NCBI RefSeq assembly: GCF_009811795.1
Contig: NZ_BLJE01000002.1
Span: 1,116,001 to 1,180,000, forward strand
DNA: 64,000 nt
Reading direction: 5' to 3'
DNA from: Litoreibacter roseus
GTDB lineage: Bacteria; Pseudomonadota; Alphaproteobacteria; Rhodobacterales; Rhodobacteraceae
Positions 1 to 9,297 of this stretch are shown here, one piece after another (position 1 is the first letter of the stretch; every line of letters begins with the position of its first letter). Made by a program: the position numbers and the translations under genes. Under the pieces are notes generated by a model that was not told the origin of the DNA, did no database searches, and worked only from the letters and a program-made list of their open reading frames with translations.

Positions 1-1040
1 TTGTCGTGGTCCACATCAAAAGCCTGCATGAAGCGCAGGACTACCGATGCAAACGCCTCATTCACTTCGAAGAGGTCAATATCGCCGACGCTCATTCCAG
101 ACTGTTTCATGATATGTTCGGTCACGGGAACCGGCCCGGTCAGCATGATCGTGGGATCGGTACCGATCTTGGCCGTGGCCCGAATGCGCGCACGCGGCTT
201 CAAATTGTACTTTTCACCGAACTCTTTAGAGCCAATCAGAACCGCCGCAGACCCGTCAACGATGCCAGACGAGTTGCCGGCATGGTGGATGTGATTGATC
301 CGCTCCAAATGAGGGTATTTCATCAGCGCGACCTTATCGAAACCGGGCATGACCTCGCCCATGTCCTTGAAGGACGCTTTCAGCCCGCCGAGAGACTGCA
401 TATCAGTGCCCGGGCGCATGTACTCGTCATGGCTCAGGATCTCCAGACCGTTCTGGTCCTTGATCGTGATCACCGATTTCTCAAAGCGATTGTCGTCCCA
501 CGCAGCCTTCGCGCGGTTCTGGCTTTCAACGGCCAGCGCGTCGGCGTCGTCACGAGAAAAGCCATACTCGGTGGCAATGATGTCGGCCGAGATGCCCTGA
601 GGGACAAAGTAAGTATCCATGGCAATCGACGGGTCGACGGCAATCGCTGCCCCGTCGGAGCCCATGGCAACGCGGCCCATCATCTCGACCCCGCCTGCGA
701 TGTAGCCGTCACCTGCGCCACCTTTCACCTGATTGGCCGCCAGATTGACGGCTTCCATGCCCGAGGCGCAGAAGCGGTTAATCGACAAACCCGGGATGCG
801 CTCATCAAGGTCGGAGGCTAAAACGGCGGTCCGGGCCAAGCATCCGCCCTGTTCCATCACCTGCGTGGCGTTGCCCCAGATGACATCTTCGACCGCATGA
901 CCTTCCAGGTTATTGCGGGATTTGACTGCGTTCAGCACATTGGCCGACAGACGCGCTGCCGTGACCTCATGCAACGCGCCGTCCTTGCGGCCTTTGCCGC
1001 GGGGCGATCTGACCGCGTCGTAGATATAGGCTTCAGCCAT
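1..1040 (-). CDS. Acetyl-CoA acyltransferase (thiolase), C-terminus cut by the window edge
   Basis: Thiolase-family enzyme that cleaves or condenses 3-oxoacyl-CoA, the last step of beta-oxidation. The reading frame runs from ATG at 1040 to base 1 without a stop. The N-terminus reads MAEAYIYDAVRSPRGKG, typical of thiolases. The nucleophilic Cys is in NRFCASGMEA (about C91), and the conserved NEAFA motif is near the visible end. The C-terminal His and second catalytic Cys lie outside the window. The start overlaps the stop of the upstream small membrane protein by 8 nt (ATGGCTGA), so it is the distal gene of the MerR/acyl-CoA dehydrogenase operon. A beta-oxidation role is inferred from that context. 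Confidence 0.93.
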   Translation of the reverse strand, partial: MAEAYIYDAVRSPRGKGRKDGALHEVTAARLSANVLNAVKSRNNLEGHAVEDVIWGNATQVMEQGGCLARTAVLASDLDERIPGLSINRFCASGMEAVNLAANQVKGGAGDGYIAGGVEMMGRVAMGSDGAAIAVDPSIAMDTYFVPQGISADIIATEYGFSRDDADALAVESQNRAKAAWDDNRFEKSVITIKDQNGLEILSHDEYMRPGTDMQSLGGLKASFKDMGEVMPGFDKVALMKYPHLERINHIHHAGNSSGIVDGSAAVLIGSKEFGEKYNLKPRARIRATAKIGTDPTIMLTGPVPVTEHIMKQSGMSVGDIDLFEVNEAFASVVLRFMQAFDVDHD

Positions 1041-1377
1041 TTGGGATGTCCTCCATTAAGTTCAGAACCCCGATCCAGGTGACAACGCTGGCCAGCAGCG
1101 CGCCGATCCCAAGGGGCATTTTGTAAGGGCTGAGAGGGCGCAATACGCCCGCCAGCTGTGTCTTGCGCAGCACCAGCACGGCCGCGCCTGTCAGACCGGG
1201 CACCAAAAGGCCCAGCCCATATGTTCCAGCCATCAGCAGCATTCCAAACGCACACCATGCCGCAAACATCGCGACTGCGCTGCCGAACTTGTCATCCGCC
1301 GCCCCCTCTTCCAGTTGGAGCAGCGACAGGGTGATCCCGCAGGCCACCATACCTGCCAGAAACGCCCATAAAATCAC
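1033..1377 (-). CDS. Small integral membrane protein of unknown function
   Basis: A 114-residue protein with about four hydrophobic segments: VILWAFLAGMVACGITL, a central stretch around AMFAAWCAFGMLLMAGTYGLGLLV, a Val/Leu-rich segment, and a C-terminal IGALLASVVTWIGVL. I chose the GTG at 1377 because it overlaps the stop of the upstream glutathione transferase as GTGA, a common coupling arrangement here. A start further upstream would overlap that gene by 46 nt. The stop overlaps the thiolase start. No family is recognised; the tight overlaps on both sides support it being a real gene. Confidence 0.7.
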   Translation of the reverse strand: MILWAFLAGMVACGITLSLLQLEEGAADDKFGSAVAMFAAWCAFGMLLMAGTYGLGLLVPGLTGAAVLVLRKTQLAGVLRPLSPYKMPLGIGALLASVVTWIGVLNLMEDIPNG

Positions 1378-2000
1378 GCGCCGAGGGCCCGTTGCATCAG
1401 GTCGTAGGGATGCTTCCACCCCGGTGTTTCACTGATGCGGGCGAGCCATGCATCGATATGCGGCCAGTCCTTGCGATCAAACCCGAACGGTTCATCGTAA
1501 AAGAGATAGGAACAGCAACTGATATCGGCCACTGTGAGCGCATCTCCGACAATCCAGTCACGCCCATCCAGATGGTCGTTGAGTACAGCGTAGGCAGCCT
1601 TCAGGCGGCCCTGAAGAAATGCGATAGCCTCTTGAGGACGCTTTTCTTGCGGCAGGAAATTCAGCAGAAACCGCGCAACCCCCGCCTGGCTCGACATCTT
1701 GTGGTTGTCCCACAAAACCCAGCGAAGCACTTCGTATTTGTCGTCTTCCGTACCGCCAAGCCTGCCGGTCTTGTCTACAATGTATTGCTGAATGACACCG
1801 GATTGGGTCAGCTTCACGTCCCCGTCGATCAAAACAGGAACCTCCCCCATCGGGTTCAGCGTTTTAAAGGCGTCACTGCGGGCTGCGCCCTTGAAGAAGT
1901 CGACAAACACAGGTTGCCAATCGACGCCTGCAAGCTCAAGGGTCAAGGCTGCTTTGTAGGCATTGCCGCTTTCGCCAAAACAATAAAGTTGCATGGTCAT
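1374..2000 (-). CDS. Glutathione S-transferase family protein
   Basis: A 208-residue cytosolic GST. The N-terminal thioredoxin-like domain (about residues 1-80) begins MTMQLYCFGESGNAYKAALTL, and the cis-Pro and GSH-binding segment reads MGEVPVLIDGDVKLTQSGVI. The all-helical C-terminal domain follows, with the N-capping motif region GDALTVADISC near residue 155. GSTs conjugate or isomerise electrophiles with glutathione. The gene lies in the operon with acyl-CoA dehydrogenase and thiolase, so detoxification or isomerisation of an acyl intermediate is possible but not shown. The substrate is unknown. Confidence 0.9.
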   Translation of the reverse strand: MTMQLYCFGESGNAYKAALTLELAGVDWQPVFVDFFKGAARSDAFKTLNPMGEVPVLIDGDVKLTQSGVIQQYIVDKTGRLGGTEDDKYEVLRWVLWDNHKMSSQAGVARFLLNFLPQEKRPQEAIAFLQGRLKAAYAVLNDHLDGRDWIVGDALTVADISCCSYLFYDEPFGFDRKDWPHIDAWLARISETPGWKHPYDLMQRALGA

Positions 2001-2001
2001 A

Positions 2002-2301
2002 TTAATGCCTCGCTTGGTGCACGCGTCGGGTTCGAGTATTTTCGCCAGAAAGAAGTTTACACCCTTGCTCGCAGTAACCGGCTGTTAAGTATATTTCGCC
2101 ACCTTCAGCAGCGCGGTACAGGCTGGAGAGCCGATGGCCGTCCAGAGAGAAGTCGTCCTGCTGCTCCCCATGGGCCCGGGCCCGCGAGTGGCAGGGCGCG
2201 TCTTCACAATTTTCCGGACACCGCTCAGACAGATCGCCGGTTGGCACTTCTTTCTGGTTAAAATACTCATGGCACAACGGGCGGGTCAGGGACTGCGTCA
2301 T
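2002..2301 (-). CDS. Doubtful small Cys-rich ORF (99 aa)
   Basis: The frame starts with ATG at 2301, overlapping the stop of the upstream 70-aa ORF (ATGA), and ends 2 bp before the GST start, so position and coupling look gene-like. The product has clustered Cys residues (CPENCEDAPC, GYCEQGC) that could bind metal. Against it, both ends of the frame contain inverted copies of a motif (TTCTGGNNAAAATACTC) that also occurs in non-coding DNA elsewhere in the window. The frame may therefore be a decayed intergenic repeat read as an ORF. No family recognised. Confidence 0.35.
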   Translation of the reverse strand: MTQSLTRPLCHEYFNQKEVPTGDLSERCPENCEDAPCHSRARAHGEQQDDFSLDGHRLSSLYRAAEGGEIYLTAGYCEQGCKLLSGENTRTRRVHQARH

Positions 2302-2510
2302 CTTTTGCGCGCTTCCAGTTCTGAATTGAATAGACGCAATCTGTGGGTCAGGTTGTCCGTGTGTGTCACGGATCCGAAATTCTCGAACAGAAATGACAAC
2401 GCCTCCCCTTCGTCCAGACCGGCTTCCGCACTGAAGCCCTTGAGTTTGCGCCACGCTTCCTCGCTGATCGCGAGATTGACGCGTCGTGTGAGCTTCAGCC
2501 GCTTGGCCAT
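2298..2510 (-). CDS. Small basic helical protein of unknown function (70 aa)
   Basis: MAKRLKLTRRVNLAISEEAWRKLKG opens a short, charged, probably helical protein. The first third resembles the ribbon-helix-helix style of small DNA-binding or antitoxin-like proteins (basic strand, then SEEAWRKL helix), but this is a weak resemblance. A G-rich stretch precedes the ATG. The gene lies between the acyl-CoA dehydrogenase and the GST on the same strand and overlaps the next ORF by 4 nt. Function unknown; a small regulator is only a guess. Confidence 0.55.
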   Translation of the reverse strand: MAKRLKLTRRVNLAISEEAWRKLKGFSAEAGLDEGEALSFLFENFGSVTHTDNLTHRLRLFNSELEARKR

Positions 2511-2563
2511 TCCCGCCCCCCCTGAAAGAAATCCCCGGAGGCTGAAGCCCCTGGGTCAATTCT

Positions 2564-4342
2564 TTAGAAGTTTGCGGCTTGCAATGCCATCACGGTATCC
2601 GCGCCGCTTTCGATGCGAGACAGGTGCATCGCTGTGGCTGGCAATTGGCGGGCCATGTAGTACTTGCCGGTCGCGATTTTCGTCTCATAGAACTCTGTGT
2701 CGGATGCGCCGCCGGCCAGTGCGTCCATCGCTGCCTTGCCCATTTTGGCCCACATCAGGCCAAGGCAGACATGACCGAACATATGCATGAAGTCATAGGA
2801 TCCGGCCAACGCATTGTTCGGATTCTGCATGCCGTTCTGCATGAAGTACATGCCTGCCGCCTGCAGATCCTTGGAGGCGGCTTTCAGCGGTTCGAGGAAC
2901 GCTTTTTCGTAGTCTTCGTCGCCGCCATTCTCCTTGATAAAGGTTTTCACCATCTCGAAGAATGCCATGACATGCTTGCCGCCGTCCTGCGCCAGTTTCC
3001 GGCCCACCAAATCCAGCGCCTGCACACCGTTGGCACCTTCGTATATCATGGCAATCCGCGCGTCGCGAGCGAACTGGGACATGCCCCATTCCTCGATATA
3101 CCCGTGCCCGCCATAGACCTGTTGGGCGGCCGTGGCATATTCGAAACCTTTGTCGGTCAGGAAGCCCTTGATGACTGGCGTCAGCAGAGAAATCAGGCCA
3201 TCAGCAGCCTCATCATCGGCCAGGTTGTGCCGGTCGATCAAGTGCGCGCCCCAGAATGTGAACGCGCGTGCGCCCTCGACGAAGCTTTTCTGATCCATCA
3301 GGTTGCGGCGAATATCAGGATGCACAATCAGCGGATCCGCGGGACCGTCCGGGTTCTTGACGCCGGTCACGTCGCGCCCTTGCAGACGGTCATTCGCATA
3401 ATCGACAGCGTTCTCGTAGGCCACCGCAGCCTGAGCGTAACCCTGAAGACCCACACCCAGACGCGCTTCGTTCATCATCGTGAACATGGCGCGCATGCCT
3501 TTGTGCTCTTCCCCGATCAGGTATCCTGTGGCCTCGTCATAGTTCATGACGCAGGTGGAATTTCCGTGAATACCCATCTTTTCTTCGATCTTGCCCACGG
3601 ACACACCGTTGCGCTGGCCCAGCGAGCCGTCATCGTTCACGAGGAACTTTGGTACGATGAAAAGGGACACGCCCTTGATGCCTTCGGGACCGTCTTTGAT
3701 CTTGGCCAACACCAGATGGATGATGTTGTCGGCCATGTCATGCTCACCTGCGGAGATGAAGATCTTCTGGCCCGTAATCTTGTAGCTGCCATCCCCTTGG
3801 GGGTCGGCTTTCGTGCGCATCATGCCCAAGTCCGTGCCCGCATGGGGTTCGGTCAGGTTCATGGTGCCCGTCCATTCGCAGCTGACCATCTTCGGCAGAT
3901 ATTTCTGCTTCTGCTCTTCTGATCCGTGTGCGTGGATCGCCGAGTAAGCGCCATGGGTCAGACCCTGATACATATTGAATGCCATGTTGGCCGAGACAAA
4001 CATCTCGCCCACGGCAGTTCCCATCAGATAGGGCATGCCCTGGCCGCCATACTCGGGATCGCAATCAAGGGCGGTCCAGCCGCCTTCCTTCATCTGCTCG
4101 AAGGCTTCCTTGAATCCGGTCGGCGTGCGAACGACGCCGTTTTCCAGCACACAGCCCTCGGTGTCGCCCACGACGTTGAGCGGCTGCAGCACCTCGCTCG
4201 AGATTTTCCCGGCCTCTTCAAGGATTGCGCCGGTAAAATCACGGTCGAGTTCGTCGTATCCAGGCACGTCTTGTTCGGTCACTTTCAGAACATCGTGCAA
4301 TACGAACTGCATGTCTTTGGTTGGAGCTGTATAGCTTGGCAT
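2564..4342 (-). CDS. Acyl-CoA dehydrogenase with C-terminal extension (DmdC/FadE type)
   Basis: A 592-residue flavoenzyme that introduces a trans-2,3 double bond into acyl-CoA. The FAD-binding segments [13 protein letters not shown] and [14 protein letters not shown] are present in the middle domain. The catalytic-base region reads [14 protein letters not shown], and [16 protein letters not shown] is the usual late motif. The extra C-terminal domain (about residues 465-592) is characteristic of the long acyl-CoA dehydrogenases that include 3-methylmercaptopropionyl-CoA dehydrogenase (DmdC). Whether the substrate is methylthiopropionyl-CoA or ordinary acyl-CoA cannot be decided from sequence alone. 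It is preceded 26 bp upstream by a MerR gene, probably its regulator. Confidence 0.93.
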   Translation of the reverse strand: MPSYTAPTKDMQFVLHDVLKVTEQDVPGYDELDRDFTGAILEEAGKISSEVLQPLNVVGDTEGCVLENGVVRTPTGFKEAFEQMKEGGWTALDCDPEYGGQGMPYLMGTAVGEMFVSANMAFNMYQGLTHGAYSAIHAHGSEEQKQKYLPKMVSCEWTGTMNLTEPHAGTDLGMMRTKADPQGDGSYKITGQKIFISAGEHDMADNIIHLVLAKIKDGPEGIKGVSLFIVPKFLVNDDGSLGQRNGVSVGKIEEKMGIHGNSTCVMNYDEATGYLIGEEHKGMRAMFTMMNEARLGVGLQGYAQAAVAYENAVDYANDRLQGRDVTGVKNPDGPADPLIVHPDIRRNLMDQKSFVEGARAFTFWGAHLIDRHNLADDEAADGLISLLTPVIKGFLTDKGFEYATAAQQVYGGHGYIEEWGMSQFARDARIAMIYEGANGVQALDLVGRKLAQDGGKHVMAFFEMVKTFIKENGGDEDYEKAFLEPLKAASKDLQAAGMYFMQNGMQNPNNALAGSYDFMHMFGHVCLGLMWAKMGKAAMDALAGGASDTEFYETKIATGKYYMARQLPATAMHLSRIESGADTVMALQAANF

Positions 4343-4368
4343 ATCGTCCTCCCTCGGGGGTTTAGGTC

Positions 4369-4773
4369 TTAGCCTGCAGCCAGTTTCGGCTGTTGCAAAG
4401 AGGCGAGCATTTTCTCACCCCAACGCAATTGGTCCTGCAGGTCGTTGATGGCGTCCGTCAGCTCTTCGCGTTGACGGATCATGTCCGACAGGCGCTGCTG
4501 GGCGATTTCATACGTCTTGCTGAATTGGGTCATCTGCTGGTCGCCGACATTGTAGAGGTCGAGCAGCTGACGAATTTCTTCGAGAGAGAAGCCGAAGCGC
4601 TTGCCGCGCAAGATGAGCTTCAGCCGCGCCCGGTCCCGGCGGGTGAAAAGCCGTTTCTGCCCTTCCCGGATCGGGAACAAAAGCTCCTTGGCTTCATAGA
4701 AGCGAAGTGTGCGGGGGGTCACCCCAAAGGCATCACACATTTCGCGAATCGTCATTGTATCCTCAGACATCAT
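4369..4773 (-). CDS. MerR-family transcriptional regulator of the acyl-CoA operon
   Basis: A 134-residue regulator with an N-terminal winged helix ([23 protein letters not shown]) and a coiled-coil dimerisation helix with many Gln and Glu. It lacks the Cys ligands of metal-sensing MerR proteins. It resembles the LiuR-like MerR regulators that control acyl-CoA and branched-chain amino-acid catabolism in proteobacteria. Two adjacent ATG codons (4773, 4770) follow a GGAGG; either may be used. It heads the operon with the acyl-CoA dehydrogenase, and palindromes 75-130 bp upstream are probable operators for autoregulation. Confidence 0.9.
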   Translation of the reverse strand: MMSEDTMTIREMCDAFGVTPRTLRFYEAKELLFPIREGQKRLFTRRDRARLKLILRGKRFGFSLEEIRQLLDLYNVGDQQMTQFSKTYEIAQQRLSDMIRQREELTDAINDLQDQLRWGEKMLASLQQPKLAAG

Positions 4774-4846
4774 AAGTCCTCCGCGCATAAAACGTTGCTG
4801 TGGTGCGGCTGACTTGGTTGGTACTGACCCCACCTTACAAGAAGTG

Positions 4847-4862
4847 TTGACGTTAACGTAAA
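4847..4862. promoter_or_regulatory. Palindromic operator candidate TTGACGTTAACGTAAA
   Basis: The site has a perfect 10-bp core palindrome ACGTTAACGT flanked by near-symmetric TTG/AAA ends. It lies 74 bp upstream of the MerR start. The pattern is of the type described for LiuR-like MerR regulators of acyl-CoA metabolism (recalled, not checked). It most likely mediates autoregulation of the MerR/acyl-CoA dehydrogenase operon. Confidence 0.55.
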
Positions 4863-4884
4863 TGTAACGTCGCGTCAGAAAACA

Positions 4885-4905
4885 GTTGACGCAATGTCAG
4901 TCAAC
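4885..4905. promoter_or_regulatory. Inverted repeat GTTGAC-N9-GTCAAC
   Basis: A 6-bp inverted repeat with a 9-bp spacer, directly followed by CGTAAA, which repeats the half-site of the neighbouring palindrome at 4847-4862. It is probably a second, weaker binding site for the same MerR protein. Confidence 0.4.
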
Positions 4906-5093
4906 GTAAAGTAGCAAATTGGGAAATAATCTGTCGTCGGTCGAGTGACGATTTACGGGGAGAAGTCTGATTTCTTTCCCCTTTTTACCATATTTTTAAG
5001 GACGATTTCGAATCTGAAGTGTCGGTATATTGCGAGGTGACGAGGTTCAAACCGACCTGGCGACGTTATTCAAAGGACCCGCCACGACCTGTT

Positions 5094-5462
5094 TCAGAGG
5101 TTCTTTGCCACCTGATCACGTAAACCCTGTAACTCGTCGATGGCCTCTTCGATCTGGGTTTTGCGGGAGTTCAACTCGTCCAGTTGCAGGTCCGCATGCT
5201 TGACCCAAGTTTCCATTTGCACGCGGTTTTCCGGGTCCTTGTCATAGAGATCGAGCCACTGCCGGATGTCCTCAAGCGAGAAGCCGAACTTGCGCCCTCG
5301 CATAATCAGCTTCATCCGAGCCACTTCCCGCGGGGTGTAGAACCTGCTGCGGCCTTCGCGCTCTGGCGAGAGCAGTTCGATGTATTCGTAGTATCGCAGG
5401 GTGCGGGGTGTGACGTCGAATTCGCCGCACATTTCTTTAAAGGTCAGCCGGGTCTCTGCCAT
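5094..5462 (-). CDS. Second MerR-family transcriptional regulator
   Basis: A 122-residue paralogue of the preceding MerR: MAETRLTFKEMCGEFDVTPRTLRYYEYIELL forms the winged helix, followed by a GRKFGFSLEDIRQWLDLY motif also shared with the first protein, then a coiled coil. I chose the ATG at 5462 because MerR proteins normally begin a few residues before the first helix; the longer upstream reading frame is not supported. It lacks metal-binding Cys. It is transcribed away from the thioesterase/MATE operon and may control that operon, its own gene, or the acyl-CoA operon. Confidence 0.88.
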   Translation of the reverse strand: MAETRLTFKEMCGEFDVTPRTLRYYEYIELLSPEREGRSRFYTPREVARMKLIMRGRKFGFSLEDIRQWLDLYDKDPENRVQMETWVKHADLQLDELNSRKTQIEEAIDELQGLRDQVAKNL

Positions 5463-5546
5463 AGTCCATTGCCTTTCAGGGGGCCAACGAAGCGGTTTGA
5501 TCCTCACCAGCGCGGGGTGCTGTCCCGGACTTTCGAGGGTTCCACC

Positions 5547-5561
5547 GTTAACCTTAGTTAC
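5547..5561. promoter_or_regulatory. Possible operator between MerR and the thioesterase operon
   Basis: GTTAACCTTAGTTAC contains a TAAC-N4-GTTA dyad in the 200-bp divergent region, 85 bp upstream of the MerR start and about 100 bp upstream of the first thioesterase. Dyads of this sort in divergent MerR promoters are often the regulator's binding site. Support is positional only. Confidence 0.3.
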
Positions 5562-5663
5562 AGACCGTCGTTTTTGCAAAAAACGGGACCACTCTGCAAG
5601 CGGATGGCTCAGATTAACCGCAGGATCTTGCCATGGTTCGAGCAGACTGTCAGACCATGTCTC

Positions 5664-6098
5664 ATGGATACAGAAAGCCATCTTCATATCGCCCGGCGGT
5701 TCATCGAGGCCATTCCCCATTCCAAAGCGCTTGGCATGGAGGTGGAGGAGATTGCGAATGGCAAAGCGGTGATTTCAATGCCCTTTGACCCGCGTCTGAT
5801 CGGTGATCCGGAAACGGGCGTGATCCATGGCGGTGCGGTTTCGGCGCTTATGGACACATGCTGTGGTGCGGCCGTTATGTCACATCCCGATGGCGCGATT
5901 GCGACCGCAACGATTGATCTGCGGATCGACTACATGCGACCCGCCACGCCGGGTCAGCGGATCCGGGCGAGGGCGGAATGCTACCACGTCACCCGCTCGG
6001 TCGCATTCGTGCGCGCCACGGCACTGGACGAGGATGACAGCAGACCCGTCGCCGCCGCAACCGGGGCATTCACCTTTCAGCGCCAAGGGGGGGCATAA
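5664..6098 (+). CDS. PaaI-family hotdog thioesterase (first of a pair)
   Basis: A 144-residue hotdog-fold protein that hydrolyses aromatic or acyl-CoA thioesters. The signature segment GVIHGGAVSALMDTCCGAAVMSH matches the HGG motif at the start of the long hotdog helix, and DLRIDYMRPATPG is the following strand pair. ATG at 5664 begins a family-like N-terminus (MDTESHLHIARRFIEAIPHSKALGM). The stop overlaps the start of the second thioesterase (TAATG), so the two are co-translated. Substrate unknown. Confidence 0.9.
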   Translation: MDTESHLHIARRFIEAIPHSKALGMEVEEIANGKAVISMPFDPRLIGDPETGVIHGGAVSALMDTCCGAAVMSHPDGAIATATIDLRIDYMRPATPGQRIRARAECYHVTRSVAFVRATALDEDDSRPVAAATGAFTFQRQGGA

Positions 6099-6592
6099 TG
6101 GCCAGTCCGGAACCAGTGCAGGTTGTCAAAACCCGTCGCGATGCGGCTCTGCGTGCGTTGGTTGAGGGTGTACCCTACATCCAGTTTCTTGGCATTACCT
6201 TTGATCGGCGCGGGGATGAGCTGACATCGGTTCTGGCCTACCGCGAGGATCTGATCGGCAATCCGGCAATCCCCGCTATTCATGGCGGTGTCACGGCGGC
6301 CTTTCTGGAGGTCACCGCGATTGTCGGGCTGACTTGGGCGTCCCAATGGGATGCCATTGAAGGCGGGCAAATGCCGATCGACGAGAATGCCCGCCCGCGA
6401 ATGCCAAAGACGATTGATTTCACCGTGGACTACCTGCGCTCTGGCCTGCCGCGGGATGCCTACGCGCGGGCGCGGGTGACACGGTCCGGACGGCGCTACG
6501 CCTCTGTCCATGTGGAAGGGTGGCAGGACAACCGCGAACGGCTCTTTGCACAGGCCACCGGGCATTTCCTGATGCCCCCCTCTGATGGCTGA
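6098..6592 (+). CDS. PaaI-family hotdog thioesterase (second of a pair)
   Basis: A 164-residue hotdog protein adjoining the first: IPAIHGGVTAAFLEVTAIVGL carries the HGG motif, and IDFTVDYLRSGLPRD the later strands. The two may form a heteromer or act on different acyl-CoAs. It overlaps the first thioesterase by 1 nt and the MATE transporter by 8 nt, giving a tight three-gene operon. Its placement next to acyl-CoA regulators suggests acyl-CoA turnover; this is inference. Confidence 0.88.
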   Translation: MASPEPVQVVKTRRDAALRALVEGVPYIQFLGITFDRRGDELTSVLAYREDLIGNPAIPAIHGGVTAAFLEVTAIVGLTWASQWDAIEGGQMPIDENARPRMPKTIDFTVDYLRSGLPRDAYARARVTRSGRRYASVHVEGWQDNRERLFAQATGHFLMPPSDG

Positions 6593-7913
6593 GGCCACCC
6601 CGCAGGGTCCGATCACCAATCGCCGTGTTCTGACCATCGCTCTGCCTATTGTCTTGTCGAATGCCACGATCCCTATTCTGGGTGCGGTGGACACGGGCGT
6701 TGTGGGGCAGATGGGCGAGGCGGTTCCCATCGGCGCAGTTGGCATTGGCGCCATTATCCTCAGCGGCATTTACTGGATCTTCGGCTTCCTGCGCATGGGC
6801 ACCGTCGGTCTCACCTCTCAGGCTCACGGCGCCGGGCGGCAAGGCGAAGTGGCCGCCATGCTGAGCCGTGCTTTGATGATCGGCTTTGGCGCCGGGTTTT
6901 TGCTGATCGCGGTGCAGGTGCCGATGTTCTGGGGAGCATTCCAGATCTCCCCCGCCAGCGCAGAGGTCGAGACATTGGCCCGGGATTACATGCAGATCCG
7001 CATTTTCTCGGCACCTGCGGCCATCGCGCTTTATGGCATCACCGGTTGGCTCATCGCGTTGGAGCGCACGAAAGGTGTCTTTGTCATCCAGCTTTGGATG
7101 AACGGGCTCAACATCGTGCTGGATCTGCTGTTTGTCCTTGGGTTCGGATGGGGTGTGGAGGGCGTGGCCATCGCGACCTTCCTTGCCGAATGGTCCGGGC
7201 TGGCATTGGGTTTGTGGCTGTGCCGGGACGCCTTCAAAGCCTCCGCGTGGAAAGATCCCGCACGGGTGTTCGAGCGGACCATTCTGGTGCGCGTGGCGCT
7301 CATCAATACCGATATTCTGATCCGCTCTGTTCTGCTGGAGGCGGCGTTCATCTCGTTCCTGTTCTTCGGGGCGGATTTTGGCGATGTGACATTGGCGGCC
7401 AATCAGATCCTTCTCCAATTTCTGCACGTCACGGCTTTCGCACTGGACGGTTTTGCCTTCGGGGCAGAAACGCTTGTCGGCCAGGCCTTGGGTGCCCGGA
7501 ACAGGCCGCGATTGCGACGGGCCGCCTGGGTCAGTTCGAAGTGGGGCGGTGTATGTGTCGTTGTGCTGGCGGGCTGCTTTGCGATGCTCGGCGGAGCCAT
7601 CATCGACATCATGACCACGGCACCCGATGTGCGGGCGGAAGCGCGCACCTACCTGATCTACATGACGCTCGCCCCACTTTTGGGGGTGGCCGCGTGGATG
7701 TTTGATGGCATTTTCATCGGGGCGACGCGGACAGCCGACATGCGCAACATGATGATCCTGTCATCCATCGTCTATTGGGGGTCACTGCCGTTTCTGCTGC
7801 CTGCCTATGGCAATCACGGCTTGTGGATCGCGCTGCTTTTGATGTTCGTGGCACGGGGCATCACGTTGGGCTTGCGCTACCCGTCATTGGAAGCGGACGC
7901 GGACAAGGCCTAG
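6585..7913 (+). CDS. MATE-family efflux transporter (DinF-like)
   Basis: A 442-residue inner-membrane protein with about 12 hydrophobic segments in two pseudo-repeats, as expected for MATE carriers that export cationic or hydrophobic compounds in exchange for Na+ or H+. The first helix region reads [25 protein letters not shown], a typical MATE start with the conserved Pro and Asp. It resembles the DinF branch. It overlaps the thioesterase upstream, and its stop overlaps the convergent pyrD stop by 4 nt. The substrate is unknown. Confidence 0.92.
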   Translation: MAEATPQGPITNRRVLTIALPIVLSNATIPILGAVDTGVVGQMGEAVPIGAVGIGAIILSGIYWIFGFLRMGTVGLTSQAHGAGRQGEVAAMLSRALMIGFGAGFLLIAVQVPMFWGAFQISPASAEVETLARDYMQIRIFSAPAAIALYGITGWLIALERTKGVFVIQLWMNGLNIVLDLLFVLGFGWGVEGVAIATFLAEWSGLALGLWLCRDAFKASAWKDPARVFERTILVRVALINTDILIRSVLLEAAFISFLFFGADFGDVTLAANQILLQFLHVTAFALDGFAFGAETLVGQALGARNRPRLRRAAWVSSKWGGVCVVVLAGCFAMLGGAIIDIMTTAPDVRAEARTYLIYMTLAPLLGVAAWMFDGIFIGATRTADMRNMMILSSIVYWGSLPFLLPAYGNHGLWIALLLMFVARGITLGLRYPSLEADADKA

Positions 7914-8962
7914 AGCCAGTCATCGCGCCCGGTTCCCACCGCGCCGGCGACGGTGTCAAAGCCGTTTTCCGATAGCAACTGGTTCAGGCCGTGCGGGATG
8001 CTCTCGGCCAGCGCAAGGCCGCCATAGACCATTCCGGTGTAAAGCTGCACCGCGCTCGCCCCGGCGCGGATTTTCTGGAACGCTTGTTCGGCTGAAGCCA
8101 CGCCGCCAACCCCGATGATCGGCAGGTCGGTTTGACTGGAGAGCTGCGCCAGCACCCGGGTCGACCGCTCAAACAGCGGTTGACCCGACAGTCCCCCGAT
8201 TTCTGTCCGAAGGTCGGAGGTCAATTGATCGCGTGACAGGGTTGTGTTCGTCGCGATCAGCCCGTCGATTTTTGTATCAGTGGCGACCTCAGCAATCTGA
8301 GCAATTTCTTCGGTCTCCAGATCCGGCGCAATCTTCAGAAAGATCGGGATCGGTAGTGTCAGATCTTCCCGCACCTCGACAATATCACGGAGCAGACCAC
8401 GCAGGGCGTCCGCCCCTTGCAGATCGCGCAGTTTTTCGGTGTTGGGGGAGGACACGTTGACCGTTGCGAAATCTACCACGTGCCCGGTGGTCCGCAAAAC
8501 TGTTGCAAAGTCCTTTGCCTTATCGGTGCTGTCTTTGTTGGCGCCAAGATTAAGGCCAACCGGGATGGATCTTGTTCTCCGCGCCAGCCGGGACGCGATC
8601 TGATCCATACCGTCATTGTTGAACCCGAACCGGTTTATGGCGGCTTTGTCTTCGGCCAGCCGGAAGAGACGCGGTTTCGGGTTGCCCGGCTGGGCTCTGG
8701 GTGTCGCTGCCCCGACCTCAAGAAAGCCGAAGCCCGCGCGTGCCAAGGCATCGACGGCTTGGGCATTCTTGTCGAAGCCTGCGGCCAGTCCAACGGGGTT
8801 TGGCAGATCCAATCCGCAAACGGTCGTGGCAAGCCTTGGGGATTTGACCGGACCGGGCAGGGGCACCAGACCAGCATTTACAGCTTTCAACGCCAGGCCA
8901 TGGGCGGTTTCGGGATCAAACCGGCGTAAGAGCGCGAGGCCCGCGCTTTGAATGAACGTCAT
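7910..8962 (-). CDS. pyrD: Dihydroorotate dehydrogenase (quinone), class 2
   Basis: A 350-residue FMN enzyme of pyrimidine synthesis that oxidises dihydroorotate to orotate with quinone at the membrane. The N-terminal amphipathic helix [25 protein letters not shown] is diagnostic of class 2. The catalytic-Ser loop [15 protein letters not shown], the FMN motif NRFGFNNDG and [13 protein letters not shown] are all present. Its start overlaps the stop of the DUF952 gene (ATGA), so the two are coupled. Confidence 0.97.
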   Translation of the reverse strand: MTFIQSAGLALLRRFDPETAHGLALKAVNAGLVPLPGPVKSPRLATTVCGLDLPNPVGLAAGFDKNAQAVDALARAGFGFLEVGAATPRAQPGNPKPRLFRLAEDKAAINRFGFNNDGMDQIASRLARRTRSIPVGLNLGANKDSTDKAKDFATVLRTTGHVVDFATVNVSSPNTEKLRDLQGADALRGLLRDIVEVREDLTLPIPIFLKIAPDLETEEIAQIAEVATDTKIDGLIATNTTLSRDQLTSDLRTEIGGLSGQPLFERSTRVLAQLSSQTDLPIIGVGGVASAEQAFQKIRAGASAVQLYTGMVYGGLALAESIPHGLNQLLSENGFDTVAGAVGTGRDDWL

Positions 8963-9297
8963 GCGACGAAATCCGGCAGACTGTGATGTCCGCCCGTCAG
9001 AGGTGCGACCCCGTGCTGGACAACCTCTGCCAGATCAAGCGATCTGTAGAGATGGGGGAACAGGTCCCCACCGCGCGACGGCTCCCACTTCAGATCAGCG
9101 CCGACCGCGTCTGTGTCTACGGCGCAGATCACCAGACCGTCCTGACCCCCGAAATGCTTGGCCAAAGTCTCGGCTATCTGGCTTGCCGTCGAAAAATGAA
9201 TGTAGCCGTCCGTCAGATCAATCGGTGCACCTTCAAACTTCAGATCGTGCTGAAATGTTGCCCATTGGTCGGCGGTCAGTATCTTGTAAATCTGCAT
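8959..9297 (-). CDS. DUF952 domain protein
   Basis: A 112-residue protein matching the DUF952 family: [42 protein letters not shown] and [16 protein letters not shown] are family-like segments with the conserved HFSTASQ and FPHLY motifs. Biochemical function is not established. It is commonly seen directly upstream of pyrD in this bacterial group, as here, with a 4-nt overlap. Confidence 0.88.
   Translation of the reverse strand: MQIYKILTADQWATFQHDLKFEGAPIDLTDGYIHFSTASQIAETLAKHFGGQDGLVICAVDTDAVGADLKWEPSRGGDLFPHLYRSLDLAEVVQHGVAPLTGGHHSLPDFVA

Larger units (their letters stand above)
4774..5093. promoter_or_regulatory. 320-bp intergenic region between two MerR genes, with operator-like sites
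   Basis: No gene is seen here. The part nearest the first MerR gene contains the palindromes listed separately (4847-4862 and 4885-4905). The remainder is AT-richer than its surroundings (for example around 4970-5000) and would include the promoter of the leftward operon. Nothing else recognisable. Confidence 0.6.

Noticed and set aside
1392-2261. Plus-strand frame opposite the glutathione transferase
   Set aside because: The minus strand gives a full GST with its conserved domains; the plus-strand product matches nothing and lacks a ribosome site.
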